Made by a program: the position numbers and the translations under genes. 64,000 nt of DNA, taken from Natronorubrum bangense (lineage in GTDB: Archaea > Halobacteriota > Halobacteria > Halobacteriales > Natrialbaceae). Location: NCBI RefSeq assembly GCF_004799645.1, contig NZ_CP031308.1, forward strand, positions 82,190 to 146,189, in the 5' to 3' direction. Of this stretch, positions 10,043-18,456 are shown piece by piece. How positions within the stretch are numbered: position 1 is the stretch's first letter; each line of letters begins with the position of its first letter. Under the pieces are notes generated by a model. That model saw only the letters and a program-made list of their open reading frames with translations, did not search any database and was not told where the DNA came from.

Positions 10043-12733
10043 ATGTCTAAGGAAACGAATCACTCTGCTGAGCGAAGTGAACGGAAGGAACTTCCGATTG
10101 AACGGGGCTTTCCGATTGAGCGAATTAACGAGATCGCCGAAAAAGAATCGCGGGCGAAGCAATGGTATAGGCCGGTATATACGATGCATAAGTGGTGGGC
10201 ACGGCGACTCGGCTGTGTTTTCCGCTCCATTCTTCTCTATTCTTTGTTAGATGACCCCGAGAAGGTTGAGGTTCGAGAACCGGGCGAGAACGGCTCACTA
10301 AGCGACTATGGTGAGGGACATAGCGAAGTCCGTGAGTTGATTGATAACGTGGAGATGGTAGATCCAGAGAGCCTGTGGGAACTTTATCCGAAAGATGTTC
10401 GTGTGCAGGATAAGAGAATCCTTGACCCATTTATGGGGGGCGGAACTTCGATTGTTGAAGCCACCCGTTTTGGAGCCGAGTCAATTGGTTCTGATCTCAA
10501 TCCGGTTGCGTGGTTTATCACCAAAAAAGAACTTGACGCTGGACAAACAGATGTTGATGAGGTTCAGTCGGCATATGAAGATGTAAAAGAGGATGTCGCA
10601 GACGAGATTAGATCTTATTATCGTACTGAATGTCCTAACGATTCTTCTCACGATGCAGATGTAATGTATAATTTTTGGGTGAAGGAGCTTGACTGCACGG
10701 CCTGCGGTAGCTCAGTCCCATTGTTGAAGGATTACCGTGTCGGGAAAGCACGGTACGCAGATGGTACAAAGTATGACGTGTTCTGTCCTAGTTGTGATTC
10801 AATAATTCGTGCGGATGATTGGCAATCTGAAACAACTTGTGAGGAGTGCGGCTACACCTATAACCCGAGTGAAGGGAATATCGGGCGTGGGAACTATTCG
10901 TGTCAAGATTGTGGTCAAAAGTATAAGATAATTGATGCCGTCAAGGAACAAGCCGGGGCAAATAAATCGCTCTTTGCGGTCGAGTACTACTGTTCCACTT
11001 GTAAGGAGAATGGTTTACCGAAAGAGAAGGTGAAGGGATACAAGCCAGCGGGGAAGAGGGAAAAAGATCTTTACGACAAGGCAAGTGCAGAGCTTGAAAA
11101 TTCGACTGAACTAGAAAAATATATTCCTGACACTGAGATCCCCGTCGGGATTATGACTGATAGTACTGCGTTTGAGGGAAGTATCGGTGGGGGTCATAAC
11201 CTACTTGCTCACGGTTATTCCGAGTGGCGTGACCTGTATAATGACCGGCAGTTGTTACTGTTGGCCAAGTTATTGAAGGCGATTGATGATATTGAAGATC
11301 AAAATGCTAAGGAGTTCCTCTTACTCGCCTTTAGCGACTCTCTGAGCTACAATACGATGTTGACACGGTATCAATACGGATACAACAAGATCGTACATAT
11401 GTTTAGCACGAACTCATTTGACGTCCCTCAGGAACCTCTTGAGAATAACGTGTGGGGTGCTGAGCAAGGCGCAGGTTCATTCAGCGCTATGTTCGATATG
11501 ATTGAGAGAGCGGTAGAATACGCCAACAACCCAACAGAGCGGTATCTACAGAATGGAGACACAGTTGAGACACCCCCATTCGCCACTCCTATCGGACAAA
11601 ATTCAAAAATTGAACAGGCCGATGCAAGAAAAATGGATTACGATTCGGAGTTTGATGCAGTAATCACGGATCCACCGTACTATGATAATGTCATCTACTC
11701 CGAAATTTCGAATTACTACTATGCGTGGCTTCGATTAATCCTAGAAGACGAATATGAGATGTTTCAACCTGAACAAACACCGGGAGCCGAAAGTATTGTG
11801 GCAAATCCCGCACAAGGAAAGGGTACGGCTGAATTTGAAGACGATCTACGCGAAGCATTTGGAGCAATAAGTGACGCCTTGGTAGATGATGGGGTCTTAG
11901 CATTCACATATCATCATAGTGACTCTGAATCTTGGGGTGAGTTACTTGAGGTTCTATGTGATGTTGGATTTGAAATCACAGCAACGTATCCAATCAACGC
12001 CGATCTACAGAAACACGGCACGAAGATAGGAGCAGGAGACTCAGTTGCGTTTGATATAGTAGTCGTTGGTAGACCAATCGAGGAACGTGGTTCGATTAGT
12101 TGGAACTCCCTTCGGCGCGATATCTATCGGACTGCCCAACGAACACAACGCCGATTAGAAGATAGCGACCGAGAACTTTCTAGAGGAGATATTGGCGTGA
12201 TTGAGATGGGGGAATGTTTCAGGGAGTATTCAAAATATCACGGTAAGGTTCGAAGAGCGGGTGAAATAATGTCTGCAAAAGAAGTAGTGGATGAGATATA
12301 CGGAATAATCCAACAAGGAAGTGATATTGGTGTAATCGATGTTTTCCTTGATCTTCTTGAAACTCCCGACGCCACCTACAACGACTTGAACAAATTGACG
12401 CGGGGAACGAATGCCAGCTCCGAACAGATGAAAGATATGAATCTATACCGTAGAGAGAACGGGAAATTTATTCTCGGAACATGGGGTGACGAGAAGCGTA
12501 TGGCCTACATCCAAGAGCGGATGAATGGCGACGACGAAGCCCTGAACGCCCTTGATAAGGCCCAATTCCTACGCTACCACTACGAACAAGGCAAGTCAAC
12601 ACAGAATTACCTCTCCAAATGGGACGTCGATGACGAACTTCGCGAACTCTGTGAAGGCCTTGCTGATGCGACTGGGGACGACACCTATCGGCGCATCCTT
12701 GGGGCCGATTCTTCGCTTGAGGACTTCTCATAA
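10043..12733 (+). CDS. DUF1156 adenine-specific DNA methylase with Zn ribbons (copy 1)
   Basis: An 896-residue protein with the family signature ERGFPIERINEIA, then MHKWWARR (residues 48-55). Motif I is DPFMGGGTS (128-136) and the catalytic motif IV is DPPYYDN (about 541-547), typical of amino-methylating enzymes that use S-adenosylmethionine. Between them are CxxC zinc ribbons (around residues 210-330), as described for COG1743. The start at 10043 matches the length of copy 3; an in-frame ATG 24 bases earlier is possible. The gene is visibly richer in A and T than its neighbours from about 10.4 to 12.45 kb, while the last ~250 bases are GC-rich, which suggests transfer and mosaicism. No restriction domain is fused, so it probably supplies the self-mark for an island effector. 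Sequence target is unknown. Confidence 0.88.
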   Translation: MSKETNHSAERSERKELPIERGFPIERINEIAEKESRAKQWYRPVYTMHKWWARRLGCVFRSILLYSLLDDPEKVEVREPGENGSLSDYGEGHSEVRELIDNVEMVDPESLWELYPKDVRVQDKRILDPFMGGGTSIVEATRFGAESIGSDLNPVAWFITKKELDAGQTDVDEVQSAYEDVKEDVADEIRSYYRTECPNDSSHDADVMYNFWVKELDCTACGSSVPLLKDYRVGKARYADGTKYDVFCPSCDSIIRADDWQSETTCEECGYTYNPSEGNIGRGNYSCQDCGQKYKIIDAVKEQAGANKSLFAVEYYCSTCKENGLPKEKVKGYKPAGKREKDLYDKASAELENSTELEKYIPDTEIPVGIMTDSTAFEGSIGGGHNLLAHGYSEWRDLYNDRQLLLLAKLLKAIDDIEDQNAKEFLLLAFSDSLSYNTMLTRYQYGYNKIVHMFSTNSFDVPQEPLENNVWGAEQGAGSFSAMFDMIERAVEYANNPTERYLQNGDTVETPPFATPIGQNSKIEQADARKMDYDSEFDAVITDPPYYDNVIYSEISNYYYAWLRLILEDEYEMFQPEQTPGAESIVANPAQGKGTAEFEDDLREAFGAISDALVDDGVLAFTYHHSDSESWGELLEVLCDVGFEITATYPINADLQKHGTKIGAGDSVAFDIVVVGRPIEERGSISWNSLRRDIYRTAQRTQRRLEDSDRELSRGDIGVIEMGECFREYSKYHGKVRRAGEIMSAKEVVDEIYGIIQQGSDIGVIDVFLDLLETPDATYNDLNKLTRGTNASSEQMKDMNLYRRENGKFILGTWGDEKRMAYIQERMNGDDEALNALDKAQFLRYHYEQGKSTQNYLSKWDVDDELRELCEGLADATGDDTYRRILGADSSLEDFS

Positions 12734-12738
12734 TACTA

Positions 12739-12744
12739 TTTTTT
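12739..12744 (+). terminator. T-run after methylase 1
   Basis: Six T residues follow the methylase stop within ten bases. Archaeal terminators are often simple U-tracts, so this is a plausible transcript end. The region to 13004 between the convergent genes holds no convincing gene; a weak hairpin (CCGTCT/AGACGG at 12798-12817) is present. Confidence 0.4.
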
Positions 12745-13004
12745 CTAAAAGTCCTTTCCTGCAGATCTCCTGCCGCGCACCAACATAGAAGTATCCGCCG
12801 TCTCCAAACGAAGACGGAACGCTTGATTGCGCTGGGGTGAGCGCAAGTTCCGGCCGAAATCACATCACGGTTTGGGGCACCACACCGCCCGAATGTGACG
12901 CTGTCCGGTAAATAAAAAACGAGCGAAATCGAGATGCCACCTGCCGGATTTAGATCGGAATCACTCGATCTTCAGACATATTCATGGGTATTTCTTGAAT
13001 TCTA

Positions 13005-14864
13005 TCATTCTAACCGGAGATACGTCCAGAGTGGAATCTGGATGATCGGCTTCGAGTCGTCTGTATTGACGGTGATTCCTTCATCCAGCGCCGACCGCGC
13101 ATTTGAAACTACTATTCCGAATGCTGGCTCGCCGTCAAACGTCGCCTTCCCATCATCACTGAGCTCACCCCCGTACTCGTCTTGCTGTACGTATGCTCGT
13201 CTCTGCTTGGTGAAGGTGTCCGTCACAGGGCTGTACATCTGCTCATCGACTCTGTCCCGTTCGCTCTCGTAGGCATCGCTCTTGAGGAACTCCCGTAAAG
13301 CATCGAAATCAGGCGTATATCGACTCATCTGGAGTTCATCCAGAGCCCGGTTGTGAGACCACAGTATCGGAACGGGTGTACCGCGTATTTTGGGCACGAA
13401 GTCGACTGCACCCTTTGATCCCACCCAGAACTTGACTACTCCACGCTTCGGATCGTGGGGATGGTTGAGTTCGTTCGACAGCCGGACCGTGTGATCGAAC
13501 GCGACCGCCTTCGCCAGCGCCTCGTCTAGGCCGGGCTCACGCCGGAGGACGTCATTGAGATCGTTCCGACAGAACGCATTCGTGATTCCTGGATCGCGCA
13601 GGTAAAATCGGAGTTTCCGCGGTCGCTGATTGTCGTACTCCTGAGCCGCCGAAAGCAAGTGGAGTCTCGAGAGTGCACTGAGATACTTATCGCGGAGGGT
13701 TCGGCGATCGACATTGAGAACGTCGGTTAGCTCGTCGAAGCGTACATCCCCGGTCGGGTGTTCGTGAGCGGTGAGGGCACAAAACCGCTCCAAGCCGAGT
13801 GCGTCCTTTACCCCTCCAAGATTCGTCGTAGCATGAAGGAGGTCGTTTCTGAAGCCCATGAGTAGCTCTCGCTGATGGGATTCGAAATCGACATCGTCTC
13901 GTCCACGGATTATGTCGACAAACTGCTCCTCGTCAATCGAGACGTCGTCTCCGGCGATCCGGAGCGTCAGCATTCCCCCGCTCGTGCAGTAATTCGCGAT
14001 CTCCCGCCGGACCGTCGATGAGTCTGTAATGGCGTCACCGTTCTGGGCTTCAATTTCGGCTACGAATCGGTCAGCGTCCCCCGTTTCGACAGCCTCTCGC
14101 AACGCCTTTCGAACTGCGCTCTCATCGAATCGTTCAGTTGATGGTGCGAGTTCAATATCCCGGTATCGCATCTTGAGAAAATCGGAGAAGCCCATTGGAT
14201 ACAACATACGTGTCTCACCGAACGGTCCTCCGTTCACATCTGCAACGCCAGTTTCCTCAAATCGTTCCCGTACGGCGCTCCTCGAAAGCGCCGTGAACAC
14301 GATTCGGCGTTCATCGTGCTCGGCAATCACGTCTGTAAGAAGGCGTTCCCAGCGACCGACGTCTTGATTTCCACGTTTATTCGGGCGTTCAATCGTATGG
14401 AGATCATCTAACAGTATGTAGTGCGGCGACGACCGAGGGCGCCGCAGGACGTGCGTCTCGAAGTGATCCACGGCTGCTCGGAGCTGGTCTTCCGGCTGAA
14501 GTTGGAATACCGGATCATCTCGAAGCGGAATGTACAGAACGTTCGATGGGGGTACGAGGTGGTCTTGAGCCTGTTCACGCCTGTCTGCATCTCGAACGAA
14601 CTTCTCTACGAAATCCGGATCAATATGCGCAGAGACTAGTTGCTTGAGGAGGGCGCTTTTCCCAGCCCCGTCAGGCCCGGTTATGGGCACCAATCGCCGT
14701 CGCTGTTGATGCAGGTCGTCGTATGTCTGGTAAAAGATGTTCTGAAGCGATGAATATTCCCCGGTTAGGCTTGCCTCTCGACCGCGCTCCCACCACGGGT
14801 TGTATTCCTCAAGTCGCTGAATGAGGGTGTGCCCAGAAGTGAATGGTTCCGAGTCGAATGCCAT
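13005..14864 (-). CDS. AAA-family ATPase with DUF4143-like C-terminal domain
   Basis: A 619-residue protein. Walker A is GPDGAGKS (residues 63-70) and a Walker B-like YILLDDLHT lies near residue 150. The middle part looks like winged-helix DNA-binding segments (around residues 370-410). Near residues 460-510 the pattern AVAFDHTVRL followed by VKFWVGSKGAVDFVP resembles the degenerate PD-(D/E)XK fold of DUF4143 proteins, which couple an AAA_14 ATPase to this domain. Such proteins are frequent in archaeal genomes and mobile regions, with unclear biochemical roles. It is divergent from the McrB/McrC pair and shares a 118-base promoter region with it. The family call is by motif and architecture; function is not established. 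Confidence 0.65.
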   Translation of the reverse strand: MAFDSEPFTSGHTLIQRLEEYNPWWERGREASLTGEYSSLQNIFYQTYDDLHQQRRRLVPITGPDGAGKSALLKQLVSAHIDPDFVEKFVRDADRREQAQDHLVPPSNVLYIPLRDDPVFQLQPEDQLRAAVDHFETHVLRRPRSSPHYILLDDLHTIERPNKRGNQDVGRWERLLTDVIAEHDERRIVFTALSRSAVRERFEETGVADVNGGPFGETRMLYPMGFSDFLKMRYRDIELAPSTERFDESAVRKALREAVETGDADRFVAEIEAQNGDAITDSSTVRREIANYCTSGGMLTLRIAGDDVSIDEEQFVDIIRGRDDVDFESHQRELLMGFRNDLLHATTNLGGVKDALGLERFCALTAHEHPTGDVRFDELTDVLNVDRRTLRDKYLSALSRLHLLSAAQEYDNQRPRKLRFYLRDPGITNAFCRNDLNDVLRREPGLDEALAKAVAFDHTVRLSNELNHPHDPKRGVVKFWVGSKGAVDFVPKIRGTPVPILWSHNRALDELQMSRYTPDFDALREFLKSDAYESERDRVDEQMYSPVTDTFTKQRRAYVQQDEYGGELSDDGKATFDGEPAFGIVVSNARSALDEGITVNTDDSKPIIQIPLWTYLRLE

Positions 14865-14982
14865 AGGATCCGTCTCAATCCCACGGTTAATCTACATAGG
14901 TATGTTTCTTTGTATTTCGCTAGCTCACGTTCTCCCGTCTATACATGTCGTTTTATGGTACCCCTCCAACATTCTCTAACTA
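14865..14982. promoter_or_regulatory. divergent promoter region of AAA gene and mcrBC-like operon
   Basis: A-T rich gap between divergent starts at 14864 and 14983. A TTTTATGG element near 14951-14958 is a candidate TATA box for the mcrB-like gene, about 30 bases before its ATG. No operator was recognised. Confidence 0.4.
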
Positions 14983-16218
14983 ATGAGTAGCGGGAAGCCG
15001 AGATTTGAGAACTACGACCGTGAGGAGGCGGAGGAATTCAGTGGCTTCATCGTCAATTCAACCGCTTATGCGACTGATTTCATCAACCGAACTTCTGACC
15101 CCGACGCACTGAGATATCTAGTTGAAGATGTAGAAATCGACGGTCGCGTCTCTGGCAACCGTGACGATGTCCAACAGGCGCTATTGACTTCTACTGTCAC
15201 TCCATTCGAAGTCAAACAGACTGTCGCCCAACGGAACTACAACTTGGGTGAGACACTCGTCCCGGATACAGTCAAGAAGAACGCGCTCACAGCTATCGAA
15301 GTCGGGAAGCCGATCGTTCTCTACGGCCCGACCGGTACCGGAAAGACATACTTCGCTAAGCAGCTTGCACTGGAGGCGTGCATCAACTACTCTATCCACA
15401 CTGCGACGCCAACGTGGACGCCTGCAGATATCACCGGTAGCATCCAACCGGAGACGGACAAGAATGGGGATATCAAGTACCGTCGTCAGGCTGGCTGCGT
15501 CTCACAGGGCATCGAGAAAGCAAACGAGTATCAGGACAATTGGGGAGTCATTATCGACGAAATCACTCGCGCTGACATCTCCCAGGTGTTCGGTCCGCTG
15601 TATACTGCCATCGAGGACGAAGACCAGGTGATATTCCGTAATGACGACGGAGACCCGCTCACGCTCACCGATGATGTCAAGATCATCTGTACGATGAATA
15701 TGTCGGACCGAACGGTGAACGAGCTCGACAATGCAATCACCCGTCGCTTCGCGATGATAGAACTCAGCCGCTACGGTGACGAGGAACGGGCCTCCCTGTT
15801 CGACCGCTGGATCGGAGAACTCGGATCCGATGTGGACATTGATCGCGACAAACTACAGGAGCTCTTCGAGAGCCACCACCAAGGGATCAATGAGGGGACA
15901 ACCACGAGCGGTGAGGACGGAATTATGGAGTTCGGGCCGATGCACTACGAAGACGTCACCCAGTTCCTCAAGCACGCCTGTGGGAACGGTGGACCGTACG
16001 CAGGTGAAGAAGACATCGCGGTCGGTCAGGCATTTGCGACCTATATTGCGCCCCGTCTCCTGAACACAGCGGCCTTGCCCCAGATCAATCGCCTTGCGAG
16101 TCACTACGAGACGCTCGACAACCAGTTCGAAGCATTCGACCTCAGTCCCGCTATGAACCTCGCGAACCAGCAAGCAGAGGCTGAGGAACGCGAGATGGGC
16201 GTCAGCGCCTATGAGTAA
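14983..16218 (+). CDS. McrB-like AAA+ NTPase
   Basis: A 411-residue AAA+ protein with Walker A GPTGTGKT (115-122), Walker B VIIDEITRAD (about 188-197) and sensor-1-type segment CTMNMSDRTVNELDNA followed by RRF, which is the McrB/MoxR pattern (compare the McrB signature with Asn and Asp near sensor 1). McrB assembles into rings that hydrolyse GTP and drive the McrC nuclease on modified DNA. The N-terminal ~100 residues are not a recognisable methyl-cytosine reader, so target specificity is open. It overlaps the McrC-like gene by eight bases (ATGAGTAA), so the two are certainly co-translated. Placed beside three adenine methylases, the pair may cut DNA with foreign or missing marks; that is inference. 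Confidence 0.85.
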   Translation: MSSGKPRFENYDREEAEEFSGFIVNSTAYATDFINRTSDPDALRYLVEDVEIDGRVSGNRDDVQQALLTSTVTPFEVKQTVAQRNYNLGETLVPDTVKKNALTAIEVGKPIVLYGPTGTGKTYFAKQLALEACINYSIHTATPTWTPADITGSIQPETDKNGDIKYRRQAGCVSQGIEKANEYQDNWGVIIDEITRADISQVFGPLYTAIEDEDQVIFRNDDGDPLTLTDDVKIICTMNMSDRTVNELDNAITRRFAMIELSRYGDEERASLFDRWIGELGSDVDIDRDKLQELFESHHQGINEGTTTSGEDGIMEFGPMHYEDVTQFLKHACGNGGPYAGEEDIAVGQAFATYIAPRLLNTAALPQINRLASHYETLDNQFEAFDLSPAMNLANQQAEAEEREMGVSAYE

Positions 16219-18010
16219 GGCTGTCCGCTACGACTACGGAACGTCGCTTTGCTCCGTCCAGGAGAATCGAAAGCTCATCATCGAGGACTGCGATCCGGAT
16301 ACGATCAATACCGAACTTCGGGCGGCGAACTTTGTTCGAGAAGGAAGCAAATTCGTCAAGAAGCGGCCTCGACTACGGACTCGATCCGGGCGAAATACCG
16401 AGACGGATGCGCTTCAGGTTCTTTCGGTACGTCTCGTAGGTGACACACTCCACGTCAAGCCCTCAGACGTCGTCGGCATCGTGAGGCTCGTCCCGGGGAT
16501 GAGTGTCCAGGTCGAACCCAAAGTCGACTGGGAGCACGTCATCCAGATGCTCCTTACGGTCTACGACATCGACAGGACGCAGTCGTATTACGGGGTTCCA
16601 CTCGACGAATTGGTGTCCAGCGGCATTGAATCCGCTCGCATTATCGCCATCCTGGCGATCAACTATGTTCGTGGCGTCCGAACGATCCGACGCGAGGGGT
16701 TCATTCGGGACCTCAATATTCATCGTCGAAACGGATTCGAGGGACTGGGCTCAATCGATGTCGAGCAGACGCTTATGAATCACGCTACCGGGAATCCGGC
16801 CCCGACCTGGGTCGAAACACAGGTCGAGTACGCTAACCCTGTGAATTCGGCGATTCATATGGCCGGGAAACTCCTCCTCAGGCTGCTCCAGCAAGATCAA
16901 GACGGCCATCAACACCCCCGCCAGGATGTGCTTCTTTCCATGGTTCACCAGGAGGTGGAACGGATGGAAGAGTTGGGAATCCAGAGTAGTCAGAAGCAAA
17001 TCGGCGGCTATCGTCGGCTCTCCCTCCAAGATCTCCCCCGACAGCGCCATTACTACCGACGAGCCTTCCACACCGCCCAATCAATTCTCTCCTCGACGTT
17101 GCTTGGTCAGGCTGGTGGTGGCCCAGAGGAACTCCTCGTCGATTATGCGCTGAGCATGAATATACTGTTCCAGGATTATTCCAATCGAATTCTCAACCGG
17201 AAAATCGAAGCCCTACGCCGAATCGACTATCTGGACCAACTGTCGGGAGTCAAATGTAAACCTGAGCCGTTGATCTATCCCTTTGCTGGAAACGCCGACG
17301 CCCGACATCAACCTGATCACCTCCTCACGGACGGGGAAGAAACGCTCGCGGTACTGGACTCCAAGTATTATCGGGAGGGCAAGAATCCAGCTAACGATTC
17401 TGGGTCCCGGTCGAGGATGTTTGCGTACGCCTATCTCACAGAGACCGATCGGATGGCATTCCTCTGTCCCCAGTATCGCAATGTTCGGCTACCCGTACAA
17501 CACACTGGGGCAGAGATAGAGGTCGTTTCGCCTGACGGTGACTTCACTTGTGAGGACTACGAGGATGGGATCCGAAAGTACATTTTGGAGACGCTGGCGA
17601 TCAGCTATCCTGACCTCCACGTTTTCGAGGCGACGACCGATGCGCACCTCAGTCTCAGTGGCGTTTCAGAGGAGGCCCTCTCGGAAGTCCACGATACGAA
17701 CGGCCCGTTTAGTATCAGCAATCCCGCCACGTTCGCTGACCGGGTCATTGCGGCGATCGCATTCGCGTCCTATGGACCAAACAAACCGGAACTAGAGAAT
17801 CAGGGCCGGTGGACGAAGTCCCGAATCAAAGAGGCATGTGCAAAGACCGACGAGGAAGACCATCCAAAATACCCGCAACACGAGACAACCTGCGTCCCGA
17901 TATACGATCCTGAGGGGAACGACGACCATGGGACTGTGACACTCCACTTCCTCAAATCAGACCAAGAGGGCACCTCGGTAAGCACAGAAGGGCCATTTCC
18001 CCTGATGTGA
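16211..18010 (+). CDS. McrC-like PD-(D/E)XK nuclease subunit
   Basis: A 599-residue protein. The first ~150 residues have the beta-rich McrC N-terminal pattern ending in VEPKVDWEHVIQML. At residues about 361-384 the protein reads ARHQPDHLLTD, then AVLDSKYYREG: Asp and the DSK triad form the PD-(D/E)XK nuclease core seen in McrC. McrC binds the McrB ring and cleaves DNA. It is about 200 residues longer than usual McrC proteins (roughly 350-430), with an extra C-terminal section from about residue 440 that contains a possible wing-like domain and no known motif. Start at 16211 is fixed by the ATGAGTAA overlap with the McrB-like gene. The next gene lies on the other strand only 15 bases away, so this ends the operon. 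Confidence 0.82.
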   Translation: MSKAVRYDYGTSLCSVQENRKLIIEDCDPDTINTELRAANFVREGSKFVKKRPRLRTRSGRNTETDALQVLSVRLVGDTLHVKPSDVVGIVRLVPGMSVQVEPKVDWEHVIQMLLTVYDIDRTQSYYGVPLDELVSSGIESARIIAILAINYVRGVRTIRREGFIRDLNIHRRNGFEGLGSIDVEQTLMNHATGNPAPTWVETQVEYANPVNSAIHMAGKLLLRLLQQDQDGHQHPRQDVLLSMVHQEVERMEELGIQSSQKQIGGYRRLSLQDLPRQRHYYRRAFHTAQSILSSTLLGQAGGGPEELLVDYALSMNILFQDYSNRILNRKIEALRRIDYLDQLSGVKCKPEPLIYPFAGNADARHQPDHLLTDGEETLAVLDSKYYREGKNPANDSGSRSRMFAYAYLTETDRMAFLCPQYRNVRLPVQHTGAEIEVVSPDGDFTCEDYEDGIRKYILETLAISYPDLHVFEATTDAHLSLSGVSEEALSEVHDTNGPFSISNPATFADRVIAAIAFASYGPNKPELENQGRWTKSRIKEACAKTDEEDHPKYPQHETTCVPIYDPEGNDDHGTVTLHFLKSDQEGTSVSTEGPFPLM

Positions 18011-18025
18011 ACCGTTGTACAGGAG

Positions 18026-18421
18026 CTACACGCGAAACGGTGTAACGAGCCATCCCGAATCCCGCTTCTTGATTTGCCGACCAAAAATTGGCTCCAAGGA
18101 GTAGAACTCATCATCGATTTCCACGTCGAACGAGTCACCGGCACCTTGAACATCACCGTCGACGACGAACTGAATCGCTGGTAACGGGCGTTGGCTGTTG
18201 AGATAATCCATCTCTTGTCGCATCGTAGATACCAGCTGGTCACGGAGATCATCGTCTCCTGTAAGGATATCCTCGAGTCCTGATACGCAGATTTCGTCAG
18301 GGAGGTCTCGATTCTCGAGCTTCGTCACGAACTCCTCGACAGGAACCCGGTACTCGGCGGACTCTCGCTCGCCGCTAACGATGATATTGTACATGCCCGC
18401 CACTGCGTCGATATCACTCAT
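18026..18421 (-). CDS. small acidic protein, last gene of DUF499-DUF1156 operon
   Basis: A 131-residue acidic protein without recognised domain, signal peptide or membrane segment. It starts 35 bases after the stop of methylase 2 on the same strand and is therefore probably the third gene of the DUF499-methylase operon. Predicted beta strands in the second half (AIQFVVDGDVQGAGDSFDVE) suggest a compact fold. Its position suggests a small accessory or specificity subunit, but nothing in the sequence proves this. Confidence 0.6.
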   Translation of the reverse strand: MSDIDAVAGMYNIIVSGERESAEYRVPVEEFVTKLENRDLPDEICVSGLEDILTGDDDLRDQLVSTMRQEMDYLNSQRPLPAIQFVVDGDVQGAGDSFDVEIDDEFYSLEPIFGRQIKKRDSGWLVTPFRV

Positions 18422-18456
18422 GTCATTACGAACATCTCACAGGAGTGTAAAATATG

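Noticed and set aside
8166..10043. Longer version of the helicase starting at 10043
   Set aside because: The extra 40 residues are basic and hydrophobic, unlike the rest, and overlap the divergent promoter; the ATG at 9923 fits better.
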